Shown here: positions 17,503 through 25,828 of the stretch, in pieces
Position numbering within the stretch: the first letter of the stretch is position 1
How the letters are laid out: each line of letters opens with the position of its first letter
Source of the DNA: Amycolatopsis dendrobii
GTDB lineage: Bacteria > Actinomycetota > Actinomycetes > Mycobacteriales > Pseudonocardiaceae
Direction: 5' to 3'
NCBI RefSeq assembly: GCF_014145675.1
Contig: NZ_JACGZW010000017.1
Span: 62,001-126,000 of the forward strand
DNA: 64,000 bases
Notes under the pieces: model-generated
What the model saw: only the letters and a program-made list of their open reading frames with translations
What the model was told of the DNA's origin: nothing
Database searches by the model: none
Program-made: the position numbers and the translations under genes

Positions 17503-17544
17503 CGCCAAACGGCCGCCGGGAATGTTCCCGACGGCCGTTTGGCG
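17503..17544. terminator. Bidirectional hairpin between the AraC gene and lsr2
   Basis: CGCCAAACGGCCG and its inverse CGGCCGTTTGGCG bound a stem of about 18 bp with a short AATGTT-type loop. It stands between converging genes; no long T-run follows, so termination efficiency is uncertain. Confidence 0.7.
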
Positions 17545-17634
17545 TGCAGTGCGCGAAGACTCGGTCTCCGCCGCGGTGCGTTCTCCCGGTTCGCTAACCG
17601 GAGGACCGCATCCGCGAGTTCCGGAAATGCCCGG

Positions 17635-17988
17635 TCAGTTCTTCTTGTGGTAAGCCTCGACGACCTCCGACGGGATGCGCCCGCGGTCGGAAACCTGGAA
17701 ACCGTTCTTGCGGGCCCACGCGCGAATCGCCTGGTTCTGCTCGCGGTCGACCGCGGCCGGGCGGGCCGGGGACTTGCCGCCCGCGACCGGACGCAGCGGC
17801 GCGCGCTTGCGGCCGCCGGCGCGGCGAGCGTGCTCGACATACTGTGCGAGCGCGTCGCGCAGCTCCTCGGCGTTTTCGCCCGACAGGTCGATCTGGTAGC
17901 TCACACCGTCCAAACCGAACTCAACGGTCTCTTCCGCCTCACTGCCGTCGAGGTCGTCGACCAGAGAGACCAGCACCTTCTGTGCCAT
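17635..17988 (-). CDS. lsr2: Lsr2 nucleoid-associated protein (H-NS-like)
   Basis: This 117-residue protein binds AT-rich DNA and silences acquired genes. The N-terminal dimerisation domain (MAQKVLVSLVDDLDGSEA, VEFGLDGVSYQIDLS) and the C-terminal DNA-binding domain (IRAWARKNGFQVSDRGRIP with the RGR AT-hook, then VVEAYHKKN) are both complete. It lies beside lysS and clpC as in mycobacteria. The 162-bp upstream gap is unusually AT-rich and holds its promoter. Confidence 0.97.
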   Translation of the reverse strand: MAQKVLVSLVDDLDGSEAEETVEFGLDGVSYQIDLSGENAEELRDALAQYVEHARRAGGRKRAPLRPVAGGKSPARPAAVDREQNQAIRAWARKNGFQVSDRGRIPSEVVEAYHKKN

Positions 17989-18077
17989 CTGATTCCTCCT
18001 GCGGGGCTTACCCGAATGATCTGGCTACATGATCTGGTTTCGGGGCAAGCCCCGAGCTACAGAAGTCTTTGACACCC

Positions 18078-18086
18078 ATATTAATA
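18078..18086 (-). promoter_or_regulatory. Candidate lsr2 promoter -10 region
   Basis: On the minus strand TATTAATAT occurs about 90 bp before the lsr2 ATG in an otherwise GC-rich background. A small perfect hairpin CGGGGCAAGCCCCG (18041-18054) and a direct repeat ATGATCTGG (18017 and 18029) lie between it and the gene. AT-rich sequence could also allow Lsr2 autoregulation. Confidence 0.4.
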
Positions 18087-18150
18087 CCCGCTTGCCCCGC
18101 CGTAGGCAAATCCGCATTGAGAAAATCCGACCGTGCGGCGGGGCCGCGAG

Positions 18151-19665
18151 CTATTCAGGCCGTACGAGCGGGAAGAGGATCGTCTCCCGGATACCGAGCC
18201 CGGTCAGTGCCATGAGCAGCCGGTCGATCCCCATTCCGACCCCGCCGCTCGGCGGCATTCCGTACTCGAGCGCGCGGAGGAAATCCTCGTCGAGACGCAT
18301 GGCCTCGCTATCCCCGGCGGCCCCGAGCCGCGCCTGTTCGGTGAGCCGCTGCCGTTCCACCACTGGATCCACCAGCTCGGAGTATCCGGTCGCGAGTTCG
18401 AAACCGCGCACGTACAGGTCCCACTTCTCGGCCACGCCCTCGCGGCTGCGGTGCTGCCGGGTGAGCGGAGAGGTCTCGAGCGGGAAATCCCGGACAAATG
18501 TGGGTTCGTGCAGTCCGTCGCCGACGAGATGTTCCCACAGTTCTTCGACGAGTTTGCCGTGCGCTAGCTTGGGATCCACCTCGATCTCGCGCGCCGCGGC
18601 GATCTTGTGCAGTGCTTCGGCCGGAGTATCCGGCGTCACTTCCTCGCCGAGTGCTTCCGAGAGCGACTCGTACATGCCGAGTGTCGTCCATTCGCCGGAA
18701 AGGTCGTACTCGGTTCCGTCGGCGAGAGTGACGACCTGGGTGCCGAGCACGTTCTCCGCGGCCTCCTGGATGAGTTCGCGGGTCATCACGGCATTCGTGT
18801 CGTAAGTGGCGTACGCCTCGTAGTACTCCAGCATCGCGAACTCCGGCGAGTGCGAGGAGTCGCTGCCCTCGTTGCGGAAGTTCCGGTTGATCTCGAAAAC
18901 CTTCTCGATCCCGCCGACCACACAGCGCTTGAGGTACAGCTCCGGCGCGATGCGCAGGAACAGATCGAGGTCGAAGGCATTGGAATGCGTGACGAACGGC
19001 CGGGCCGCGGCACCGCCGTGCAGCGTCTGCAGCATCGGCGTCTCGACCTCGGTGAATCCCCGGCGGTGGAACGACTCGCGCAGCGAGCGCATCACGCCGG
19101 AGCGCGTGCGCACCACGTCGCGCGCCTTCGGCCGCATAATCAGATCGACATAACGCTGGCGGATTCGCGTTTCCTCGGCCAGCTCCTTGAACGCCACCGG
19201 CAGCGGGCGCAGCGACTTCGCCGCGATCTGCCAGCTGTCGGCCAGCACGGAAAGCTCGCCGCGCTTCGAGGTGATCACCTCGCCGTGCACGAATACGTGA
19301 TCGCCGAGATCGACATCGGACTTCCACGAAGCGAGAGACTCGGGCCCAACCTGCGCGAGGCTCAGCATCGCCTGCAGTTCCGTGCCGTCGCCCTCACGAA
19401 GAGTGGCGAAACACAGTTTGCCCGTATTGCGGAGAAACATGACGCGACCGGTGACGCCGACCGACTGACCGGTGCTGGTGTCGGCTTCGAGACCGGAATG
19501 TTCGGCACGGATCTGCGCGAGAGTGTGCGTGCGCGGAACCTCTACCGGGTAAGGATCGGCGCCCTCCGCGATTATCCGGTCGCGCTTGTCCCGGCGCACC
19601 CGCATCTGTTCGGGCAGGTCGTCATCGGGCAGTGCGTCGGACGCGGGGAATTCGGTCATGGCCAT
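18151..19665 (-). CDS. lysS: Lysine-tRNA ligase, class II
   Basis: This enzyme of 504 residues charges tRNA-Lys. The N-terminal OB-fold anticodon domain (about 60-160, VTGRVMFLRNTGKLCFATL) is followed by the class II core: motif 1 around HRRGFTEVETPMLQ, motif 2 FRNEGSDSSHSPEFAMLEYYEAY, and motif 3 GGVGMGIDRLLMALTG. Length is normal. Two ATGs six bases apart compete as start (19665 and 19659). It lies upstream of lsr2 on the same strand as in M. tuberculosis. Confidence 0.97.
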   Translation of the reverse strand: MAMTEFPASDALPDDDLPEQMRVRRDKRDRIIAEGADPYPVEVPRTHTLAQIRAEHSGLEADTSTGQSVGVTGRVMFLRNTGKLCFATLREGDGTELQAMLSLAQVGPESLASWKSDVDLGDHVFVHGEVITSKRGELSVLADSWQIAAKSLRPLPVAFKELAEETRIRQRYVDLIMRPKARDVVRTRSGVMRSLRESFHRRGFTEVETPMLQTLHGGAAARPFVTHSNAFDLDLFLRIAPELYLKRCVVGGIEKVFEINRNFRNEGSDSSHSPEFAMLEYYEAYATYDTNAVMTRELIQEAAENVLGTQVVTLADGTEYDLSGEWTTLGMYESLSEALGEEVTPDTPAEALHKIAAAREIEVDPKLAHGKLVEELWEHLVGDGLHEPTFVRDFPLETSPLTRQHRSREGVAEKWDLYVRGFELATGYSELVDPVVERQRLTEQARLGAAGDSEAMRLDEDFLRALEYGMPPSGGVGMGIDRLLMALTGLGIRETILFPLVRPE

Positions 19666-19741
19666 AGCGTACGAACACGCTGGTGAACCGCGTCAACCGG
19701 ATTCCCCTTCCGGGGCACTCACGGTATTAGGGTGGTTACTC

Positions 19742-20506
19742 GTGAGCGATCCCGGCACTGATGCGGAACTGCACGCCCGGCGGGCTTCTTCGTTCGGGGA
19801 CCAGGCGAGCGCCTACGCCCGGCACCGGCCGGACTATCCGCGGGCGGCACTCGAATGGGGCATGTCCGGAGCAAACCGACCGGTACGCGACGTGCTGGAC
19901 CTCGCGGCGGGCACCGGAAAACTCACCGAGGGTCTGGCCGCTCTCGGCCGCTCGGTCACGGCGGTGGAACCCGATCCGGGCATGCTCGCCGAACTGTCCC
20001 GGCGGCTTCCGGCCGTCCCCGCGCTGCTCGGCAAGGCCGAGGACATCCCGCTGCCGGACGAATCGGTGGACGCGGTGTTCGTCGGACAGGCCCTGCACTG
20101 GTTCGACTTGGCACCGGCGTTCGCGCAGATCCGCCGGGTCCTGCGGCCGGGAGGGGCCGTGGTGGCACTGTGGAATCACGAGGACGAATCCGTGCCGTGG
20201 GTGCTCGAATTCGCCCGGCTGGTCCGCACCGGCATCAGCCGCGGGTTCGCCGATTCGGAGCAAACGCTGCGTGCGGACGGCTTCGGTCCGTTCGAACAGG
20301 ACCGGTTCGCGCACACGCACCGGCGCTCGATCGATTCGCTGCTGGCGACCGTGGCCACGCATTCGCATCTGCTGATCGCGTCCGAGCAGGACCGCGGCCA
20401 ACTGCTCGCGCAAGCCCGCGCTTACCTGGAAACTGTTCCGGAGACCGGAACAGGTGAATTCGATTACCCGCTGGTCACCACTGTTCTACGGGCTCGCCGG
20501 AGTTGA
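19742..20506 (+). CDS. Class I SAM-dependent methyltransferase
   Basis: The 254-residue protein shows SAM motif I VLDLAAGTGKLTEGL, motif II VTAVEPDPGMLAEL, DESVDAVFVGQALHWFD (motif post II) and VLRPGGAVVALWNH (motif III), with the FGDQASAYARHRPDYP start typical of Trm9/UbiE-like small-molecule methyltransferases. The GTG start has no clear ribosome site and TATTAG lies just upstream, so translation may be leaderless. The substrate is unknown. It is divergent from lysS. Confidence 0.88.
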   Translation: MSDPGTDAELHARRASSFGDQASAYARHRPDYPRAALEWGMSGANRPVRDVLDLAAGTGKLTEGLAALGRSVTAVEPDPGMLAELSRRLPAVPALLGKAEDIPLPDESVDAVFVGQALHWFDLAPAFAQIRRVLRPGGAVVALWNHEDESVPWVLEFARLVRTGISRGFADSEQTLRADGFGPFEQDRFAHTHRRSIDSLLATVATHSHLLIASEQDRGQLLAQARAYLETVPETGTGEFDYPLVTTVLRARRS

Positions 20507-20575
20507 GCGGCGACCGAAATCACCACCTCGCTCCGGCTCCGGAGTGCTAATTTCGGAAGCGGCGGTGCTCCCGCC

Positions 20576-20615
20576 CCGGACGAGCGCGTCGTACCCGGTG
20601 ACGACAAGACGGCGC
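20576..20615 (+). promoter_or_regulatory. Guanidine-III (ykkC-III) riboswitch aptamer
   Basis: The segment contains CCGGACGAG, GTACCCGGT and GACAAGACGGCGC in the order and spacing of the ykkC-III/guanidine-III RNA. CCCGGT can pair back with the 5' CCGG region and GGCGC with the GCGTC segment to form the expected pseudoknot. It ends 37 bp before the SMR transporter start. A short hairpin CAGTGA/TCACTG immediately follows and borders the GAAAGG ribosome site, so it is likely the expression platform acting on translation. Confidence 0.88.
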
Positions 20616-20651
20616 AGTGAACGCATCCGTCACTGCGAAAGGTTCTTGATC

Positions 20652-20966
20652 ATGGCCTGGCTCGTTCTCGTCGTTTCCGGATTTCTCGAAACCGTGTGGG
20701 CCGCGGCGCTCGGCGCCTCGAAAGGCTTCAGCAGGCTCTGGCCGAGCGTGCTGTTCGGCGGCGCACTGCTGCTCAGCATGTCCGGCCTCGCGTATTCCTT
20801 GCGCGAAATTCCGCTCGGCACCGGGTACGCGGTGTGGGTCGGCATCGGCGCGGTGGGGACCGCGGTGTACGGGATCGTCGCGATGAACGATCCGCTCACC
20901 GTCGGCCGGATCACCTGTCTCGTGCTGATTGTCGCCGGGGTCGTCGGGCTGAAACTGTTCCACTGA
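20652..20966 (+). CDS. sugE: SMR-family guanidinium exporter (Gdx/SugE)
   Basis: This 104-residue protein has four transmembrane helices. MAWLVLVVSGFLETVWAAAL carries the membrane-embedded Glu of SMR pumps, and the third helix has GYAVWVGIGAVGTAVYG, typical of the SugE/Gdx subgroup rather than the EmrE drug pumps. The guanidine-III riboswitch directly upstream supports guanidinium/H+ antiport as its role. The start is set by GAAAGG 10 bp upstream. Confidence 0.93.
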   Translation: MAWLVLVVSGFLETVWAAALGASKGFSRLWPSVLFGGALLLSMSGLAYSLREIPLGTGYAVWVGIGAVGTAVYGIVAMNDPLTVGRITCLVLIVAGVVGLKLFH

Positions 20967-20969
20967 TCT

Positions 20970-21824
20970 TCAGCCGAGCGCGATCTCCAGCCCGCGCAGC
21001 CGCTCCGGCGCGGAAATCACGTCGATCCCGGTAATCCGGTCGCCGTCGAAAACGAACGTGAGGACCACGGCCAGCCGCCCGCGCGGGGCGAGCACCAGCC
21101 CGGGAACGCCGTCGACCACCACGACCTGCGTGCTGCGCGCGACTTCCGAAGCGAGCAGCGCGCCCTTGCTGACCGCTCGGACGCCGCGTAGCACCACGGG
21201 TGCCGCGCCGGTGTCCGAGTGCAGCACGACGTCGGGGTCGAGCACCTTCAACAGTCCCGCGAAGTCTCCCTCGCGAGCAGCAGCCAGGTATGCCTCGACG
21301 ACTCCGCGCCGCTTGCTCGCATCGGCCGGCCCTGCTTCGCCGCCACGCACCCGGCGGCGGGCCCGGCTGGCCAACTGCCGGACAGCCGCCGGACTGCGGT
21401 CCAGGATGTGCGCGATGTCCTCGAAGGGCACGGCGAACATGTCGTGCAGCACGAACGCGATCCGCTCGGCCGGGCCCAGAACGTCGAGCACCACCAGCAT
21501 CGCCAGGCCGACGGAATCGGCCAACTGGGCTTCTTCGGCGAGGTCCGCGCCGTCGTCGCGGCGGTCGAGCGGGAACGCGTCCAGCGAATCCTCGCGGCGG
21601 CGTTCACGCGTGCGCAACAGGTTCAGGCACACCCGGGCCACCACGGTCGTGAGCCAGGCAGGCAAATTCTGCACTGCGGAAATGTCGGCGCTGTCGACGC
21701 GCAGCCAGGCTTCCTGCACCGCGTCGTCGGCCTCGGCAAGCGAGCCGAGCATGCGGTAAGCGACCCCGCGCAACCGCGGCCGCTCTTCCTCGAATCGGGC
21801 CGCGAGCAGCGCGCGAGCATCCAC
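20970..21824 (-). CDS. ECF41-type RNA polymerase sigma factor with SnoaL-like C-terminal domain
   Basis: The 284-residue protein combines sigma-70 region 2 (RPRLRGVAYRMLGSLAEADDAVQEAWLR), region 4 (VPFEDIAHILDRSPAAVRQLASRARRRVRG) and a C-terminal NTF2/SnoaL-like domain (about 175-284, VEAYLAAAREGDFAGLLKVLDPDVVLHSD). That is the ECF41 layout, in which the extra domain contacts the core and modulates activity in place of an anti-sigma factor. The usual C-terminal NPDKL motif appears as SAPERL. It is divergent from an NAD(P)-binding oxidoreductase, the usual ECF41 partner class. Confidence 0.9.
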   Translation of the reverse strand: MDARALLAARFEEERPRLRGVAYRMLGSLAEADDAVQEAWLRVDSADISAVQNLPAWLTTVVARVCLNLLRTRERRREDSLDAFPLDRRDDGADLAEEAQLADSVGLAMLVVLDVLGPAERIAFVLHDMFAVPFEDIAHILDRSPAAVRQLASRARRRVRGGEAGPADASKRRGVVEAYLAAAREGDFAGLLKVLDPDVVLHSDTGAAPVVLRGVRAVSKGALLASEVARSTQVVVVDGVPGLVLAPRGRLAVVLTFVFDGDRITGIDVISAPERLRGLEIALG

Positions 21825-21878
21825 CTGTCACCCCTCCCCCGCCCCACCGCCAGCCTCGACGGAGCGGGCAAGCCGGGC

Positions 21879-21905
21879 TGTCACATTTCGGCCACGGGCG
21901 GGTTC
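21879..21905 (+). promoter_or_regulatory. Candidate ECF41-dependent promoter of the oxidoreductase gene
   Basis: TGTCACA at 21879-21885 equals the -35 element known for ECF41 promoters. At the expected 16-bp spacing the -10 position reads GTTC instead of CGTC, so the match is partial. It lies 61 bp before the ATG at 21966. Confidence 0.5.
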
Positions 21906-21965
21906 ATCCCAGTAGGACACCCCCAGTGCCCAAGCCCAGCGGCACTGTACCCGGAAGGAATTGTC

Positions 21966-22700
21966 ATGACGACGATCTTGGTCACCGGCGGCACCGGAAC
22001 TCTCGGCAAGCTGGTCGTTCCCGCTCTCGGCGACGCGAAGGTGCGCATCCTCAGCCGCACCGCGAACGGCCCCGGCCGGTTCGCTTGCGATCTCATGACC
22101 GGCGAAGGCCTGGCCCCCGCGGTCGACGGCGCCGACGTGGTCGTGCACCTCGCGGGCGGCCCGAAGGGCGACGACGTGGCGACGGCGAATGTGGTCCGCG
22201 CTGCCGAACGCGCCGGGGTCGGCCACCTGGTTTTCATTTCGGTGATCGCCGCGGACGCGGTGCCGCTCGGCTATTTCCGCCGCAAGCACGAGGCCGAAGA
22301 GCTTGTCGCGGCGTCGGAGGTGCCGTCGACCATCCTGCGCGCGGCCCAGTTCCACGGTTTCTGCCTCAATGCCGTGCAGACAGCGGCGAAACTGCCGGTC
22401 GTGCCGGTTCCCGCGATCAATTTCCAGCCGGTCGACGCACGGGAAGTGGCCGAGCGGATCGCGCGGCTGGCGCTCGGCGGCCCGGCCGGGCGAGTTCGGG
22501 ATCTGGCCGGGCCCACGGTGTACGGCATGGGCGAGCTGGTCGATAAATATTTGCGGGCTAGCGGGCGGCGACGGCTGAAAATGCCGGTGCGCATTCCCGG
22601 CGCGGCCGGAAAGGTCTATCGCGCGGACGGCAACCTCAACCTCGACGCGGACACCGGCACCCGCACTTTCGAGGATTACCTCGCCGAGCAGTTCGGCTAA
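21966..22700 (+). CDS. NAD(P)H-binding atypical SDR (NmrA/epimerase-like)
   Basis: The 244-residue protein has an N-terminal Rossmann motif TGGTGTLGK (TGxxGxxG), VDGADVVVHLAGG, and VFISVIAADAVPLGYFRRKHEAEELV with a YxxxK-like arrangement, followed by the substrate-domain sequence of the NmrA/NAD-dependent epimerase group (PVDAREVAERIARLAL). Reaction unknown. Oxidoreductases and epimerases of this kind are the standard neighbours of ECF41 sigma factors. Its 3' end overlaps the coaX stop by 4 bp. Confidence 0.88.
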   Translation: MTTILVTGGTGTLGKLVVPALGDAKVRILSRTANGPGRFACDLMTGEGLAPAVDGADVVVHLAGGPKGDDVATANVVRAAERAGVGHLVFISVIAADAVPLGYFRRKHEAEELVAASEVPSTILRAAQFHGFCLNAVQTAAKLPVVPVPAINFQPVDAREVAERIARLALGGPAGRVRDLAGPTVYGMGELVDKYLRASGRRRLKMPVRIPGAAGKVYRADGNLNLDADTGTRTFEDYLAEQFG

Positions 22701-23470
22701 CGCACATTCCGTTCGTACACCAGCCGCAGGCCGAGCAGCGTCAGGTCCGGCACGTGCTCCTTGATCGTCTCGGATTCGCCCAGCACCAACGGGGCGAGCC
22801 CGCCGGTGGCGATCACCGTGACCGGATCCGAGCTGTCGTGCTGCAATTCGCGCACGATCCGCCGGACGAGCCCGTCGACCTGACCGGCGAACCCGTACAG
22901 AATGCCGGACTGCAGGCACTCCACGGTGTTCTTGCCGATCACCGAACGCGGCGGGACGAGTTCCACCTTGCGCAACGCGGCCGCGCGAGCGGCGAGCGCG
23001 TCCACCGAGATCTCGATGCCCGGGGCGAACGCCCCGCCGAGGAATTCGCCCCGGGCCGAGATCGCGTCGACATTTGTAGACGTTCCGAAATCGACGACCA
23101 CGCACGCGGTGGCGTGCAAATGGTGCGCGGCAAGGGTGTTCACGAGCCGGTCCGCGCCGACTTCCTTCGGATTGTCGACCAGCAGCGCGACGCCGGTGCG
23201 CACGCCGGGCTCGACCACGACCTTCGGCACCCGCGCGTAATAGCGGCCGAGCATCACCCGCAATTCGCGCAGCACCGCGGGAACCGTGGACAGCGCGCTG
23301 ATCCCGGTGACCGCGTCGGCGTGCGGGCCGAGCAGCCCGCGCACGGTGAGCGCGAGTTCGTCCGCGGTCATCCGCGCGTCGGTGCGCATCCGCCAGTCAC
23401 CGACCAATTCGGCGCCCTCGTAGAGGCCGAGCACGATATTGGTGTTGCCGACGTCGACAGTGAGCAGCAA
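22697..23470 (-). CDS. coaX: Type III pantothenate kinase
   Basis: This 257-residue enzyme phosphorylates pantothenate in CoA synthesis. MLLTVDVGNTNIVLGLYEG is the phosphate-1 motif of the ASKHA fold, EVGADRLVNTLAAHH holds the catalytic Asp, and CVVVDFGTSTNVDAI is phosphate-2. Length matches other type III kinases. It is last in the minus-strand cluster DUF2520 gene-panC-panD-coaX, which makes pantothenate and commits it to CoA. Confidence 0.96.
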   Translation of the reverse strand: MLLTVDVGNTNIVLGLYEGAELVGDWRMRTDARMTADELALTVRGLLGPHADAVTGISALSTVPAVLRELRVMLGRYYARVPKVVVEPGVRTGVALLVDNPKEVGADRLVNTLAAHHLHATACVVVDFGTSTNVDAISARGEFLGGAFAPGIEISVDALAARAAALRKVELVPPRSVIGKNTVECLQSGILYGFAGQVDGLVRRIVRELQHDSSDPVTVIATGGLAPLVLGESETIKEHVPDLTLLGLRLVYERNVR

Positions 23471-23513
23471 CGAGGTCTTCCTTACTGCGGCTCGCGACCG
23501 CCGCCGGTACAGG

Positions 23514-24008
23514 TCAGTTTTCGGCGTGCAGCAACGCGTCGAGCCGGCGCGCGTCCGCGGTTTCGGCCACCGGGAAGGTCATCGTGTCCTCTTCGGGCAG
23601 CGTGACCGTGCCGCTCAGCAGGCCCGATCCGTCCGGGGCGTGCGCCGGGTCGGTTCCGCGCTCGACGATCCGGTTGTAATCGTCCACAAAGATCACTCGC
23701 GGCCGGTACGCGCGCGCCTCCGCGTCGTCCATCTGCCCGTAGGCGATCAGGATGACGAGGTCGCCGGGGTGCACCAGATGCGCGGCGGCTCCGTTGATGC
23801 CGAGCACGCCGCTGCCGCGCTCGCCGGTGATGACATAGGTCTCCAGCCGCGCGCCGTTCGTGACATCCACAATGGACACCTGCTCGCCTTCGAGCAGATC
23901 GGCGGCCTCCATCAGGTCCTCGTCGACCGTGACCGAGCCCACGTAGTGCAGGTCGGCCTGGGTCACCGTGGCCCGGTGGATCTTCGATTTCAGCATCGTG
24001 CGATACAT
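23514..24008 (-). CDS. panD: Aspartate 1-decarboxylase proenzyme
   Basis: This pyruvoyl enzyme makes beta-alanine from aspartate. The sequence starts MYRTMLKSKIHRATVTQADLHY and contains YVGSVTVD with Gly24-Ser25, the self-cleavage site that generates the pyruvoyl group. TGERGSGVLGINGAAAHLVHPGDLVI is the conserved core. At 164 residues it is about 25 longer than the M. tuberculosis protein because of a C-terminal tail (VTLPEEDTMTFPVAETADAR) without known function. It lies 12 bp after panC. Confidence 0.97.
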   Translation of the reverse strand: MYRTMLKSKIHRATVTQADLHYVGSVTVDEDLMEAADLLEGEQVSIVDVTNGARLETYVITGERGSGVLGINGAAAHLVHPGDLVILIAYGQMDDAEARAYRPRVIFVDDYNRIVERGTDPAHAPDGSGLLSGTVTLPEEDTMTFPVAETADARRLDALLHAEN

Positions 24009-24020
24009 CGCAGACTCTCC

Positions 24021-24929
24021 CTATTCCCCTGCGTCCGGATCCCCGCTCGGATGTTCCACGGCTTTTCCGAGCAGCACTCCCGCGTTGTCGATCAGCCGGG
24101 TACTCCCCACCCGGGCAGCGACCAGCAACCGCGCCTCTCCATCGACGGGAGCCGGCCCCAAATCGGTTCCCCTCAATTCCAGGTAATCCACTTCCACCTG
24201 GGGACGGGCCTCGAGCGTCTTCCGCGCCATGTCCAGCACGGCGTCAGCTCCCTCCCGCCCGACGTACGCGCCGGCAGTCAGCGCGGCCGACAGCACCACA
24301 GCGTCTTCCCGCTGCTGCGGCGTCAGGTAGACGTTGCGCGAGGACAGCGCGAGGCCGTCCCGCTCCCGGACCGTCGGCACCCCGATCACGCGGGTGCCGA
24401 TGTTCAGGTCTTCCACCATCTTCTTGATCAGCACCAGCTGCTGGTAGTCCTTCTCCCCGAAGAACGCGTAATCCGGGCGCAGCAGGTTGAACAGCTTCGC
24501 GACGACCGTCAGCACCCCGGAGAAATGCCCGGGCCGGGCAGCGCCCTCCAGCTCGTCGCCGAGGGGGCCGGGATTCACGGTGACCATCGCGTTGTCCGCG
24601 TACAGGTCCGAAGCCTTCGGTGTGAAGGCCAGTTCGACCCTCGCTTCGGACAATGTCGCCAAGTCGGCTTCGAGCTGGCGCGGGTACGCCTCGAAGTCCT
24701 CGCCCTCGCCGAACTGCAACGGGTTCACGAAGATCGACGCGGCGACGACGGTGTTCGGCAGCCGCTTCGCACGGCGCAGCAACTCGCGGTGCCCGGCGTG
24801 CAGCGCGCCCATCGTGGGCACCAGCGCGACCTTCCGGCCGAGGCTGCGCAGCCCCCAGGTCACCTTGCTGATGTGCTCGGGCGGCTGGAACGTGTTGAGC
24901 GTTCCGCGCTGGAATTTCGGTGTCGTCAC
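24021..24929 (-). CDS. panC: Pantothenate synthetase
   Basis: The 302-residue enzyme condenses pantoate and beta-alanine with ATP. Visible motifs are VALVPTMGALHAGH (HIGH-like ATP site), SIFVNPLQFGEGEDFEAYPR (pantoate site), FFGEKDYQQLVLIKKMV, and LALSSRNVYL (KMSKS-equivalent). Length is close to the M. tuberculosis enzyme. Its start overlaps the stop of the DUF2520 gene by 4 bp. Confidence 0.98.
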   Translation of the reverse strand: MTTPKFQRGTLNTFQPPEHISKVTWGLRSLGRKVALVPTMGALHAGHRELLRRAKRLPNTVVAASIFVNPLQFGEGEDFEAYPRQLEADLATLSEARVELAFTPKASDLYADNAMVTVNPGPLGDELEGAARPGHFSGVLTVVAKLFNLLRPDYAFFGEKDYQQLVLIKKMVEDLNIGTRVIGVPTVRERDGLALSSRNVYLTPQQREDAVVLSAALTAGAYVGREGADAVLDMARKTLEARPQVEVDYLELRGTDLGPAPVDGEARLLVAARVGSTRLIDNAGVLLGKAVEHPSGDPDAGE

Positions 24930-25828
24930 GGGGTCTGTCCTTCAGCGGGGTCGGCGAGAAGATCGGTCAGTTCGCCCGCGGCCGCGGGATCGAGCAGGCC
25001 CGCGGCGCGCGACCGTTCGGCCGTGCGCCGGGCCAGTGCCCGGTAGGCAGGGGCGATCTGCGGCACCCGGTCCGTGAGCACGTCGAGGTGCTTGCGGACG
25101 GTGCCGAGATCACCACGCGGGACCGGTCCGGTGAGGGCGCGGTCCCCGTGGCGAAGGACATTGTCCAATGCCGCCGAAAGCAGCGGTGCGACGAGTCGTT
25201 CCGGATGCCCGATTCCGGCGTCGCGCAGGGTTTCGGTGCAGTCGGCGACCAGCGTCATCAGGTGATTCGCGCCGTGCGCCAGCGCCGCGTGGTACAGCGC
25301 CCGCGCGGATTCGGGAACCCGCACCGGTTCGGCGCCCATCTCGACGGCGAGCGCCTCGCCGACGTTCCACGCCGCGTCGTCGTCCGGCGCGGCGGTGACG
25401 CCGATGCTCGCCGCGACAAGACGTTCCAGGTCTTCCTCGCGGCCGGTGAAGGTGAGCACCGGATGCAGCGCGAGCGGCAGCGCACCGGCTTCCGCGACCG
25501 GCGCCAGCACGTCGATGCCGTGCGCACCCGAGGTGTGCACCACGATCTGGCCCGCCCTTACCGAATTCGTAGCGACCAGACCACGGACGGTGCCGGCGAG
25601 CGCGTCGTCGGGCAACGCGAGCAAGACGAGATCGGCTCTCCGCACGACCTCGTCGGGCGGCAGCAAGGGGACATCCGGCAGCAGCCGTTCCGCACGGTTC
25701 AGCGAAGCCGCGGACAGCCCCGAGGCGGCGACTACGGTGTGGCCTGCCCTGGCCAATGCCGCACCGAGGACACTGCCCACCCGGCCGGCGGAAACGACGC
25801 CCACGGCAAGGCGGGCCGGTCGGTTCAT
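24926..25828 (-). CDS. Rossmann-like and DUF2520 domain oxidoreductase (Rv3603c-type)
   Basis: The 300-residue protein has an N-terminal NADP-binding fold (GVVSAGRVGSVLGAALARAGH with GxGxxG-like spacing, ADLVLLALPDDALA) and a C-terminal all-helical DUF2520 domain (about 135-290, ALYHAALAHGANHLMTLVADC; LTGPVPRGD). The fold is that of ketopantoate reductases and 6-phosphogluconate dehydrogenase-like enzymes. Coupling to panC suggests, as inference, a reductase step for pantoate; no classical panE is visible here. Confidence 0.85.
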   Translation of the reverse strand: MNRPARLAVGVVSAGRVGSVLGAALARAGHTVVAASGLSAASLNRAERLLPDVPLLPPDEVVRRADLVLLALPDDALAGTVRGLVATNSVRAGQIVVHTSGAHGIDVLAPVAEAGALPLALHPVLTFTGREEDLERLVAASIGVTAAPDDDAAWNVGEALAVEMGAEPVRVPESARALYHAALAHGANHLMTLVADCTETLRDAGIGHPERLVAPLLSAALDNVLRHGDRALTGPVPRGDLGTVRKHLDVLTDRVPQIAPAYRALARRTAERSRAAGLLDPAAAGELTDLLADPAEGQTP

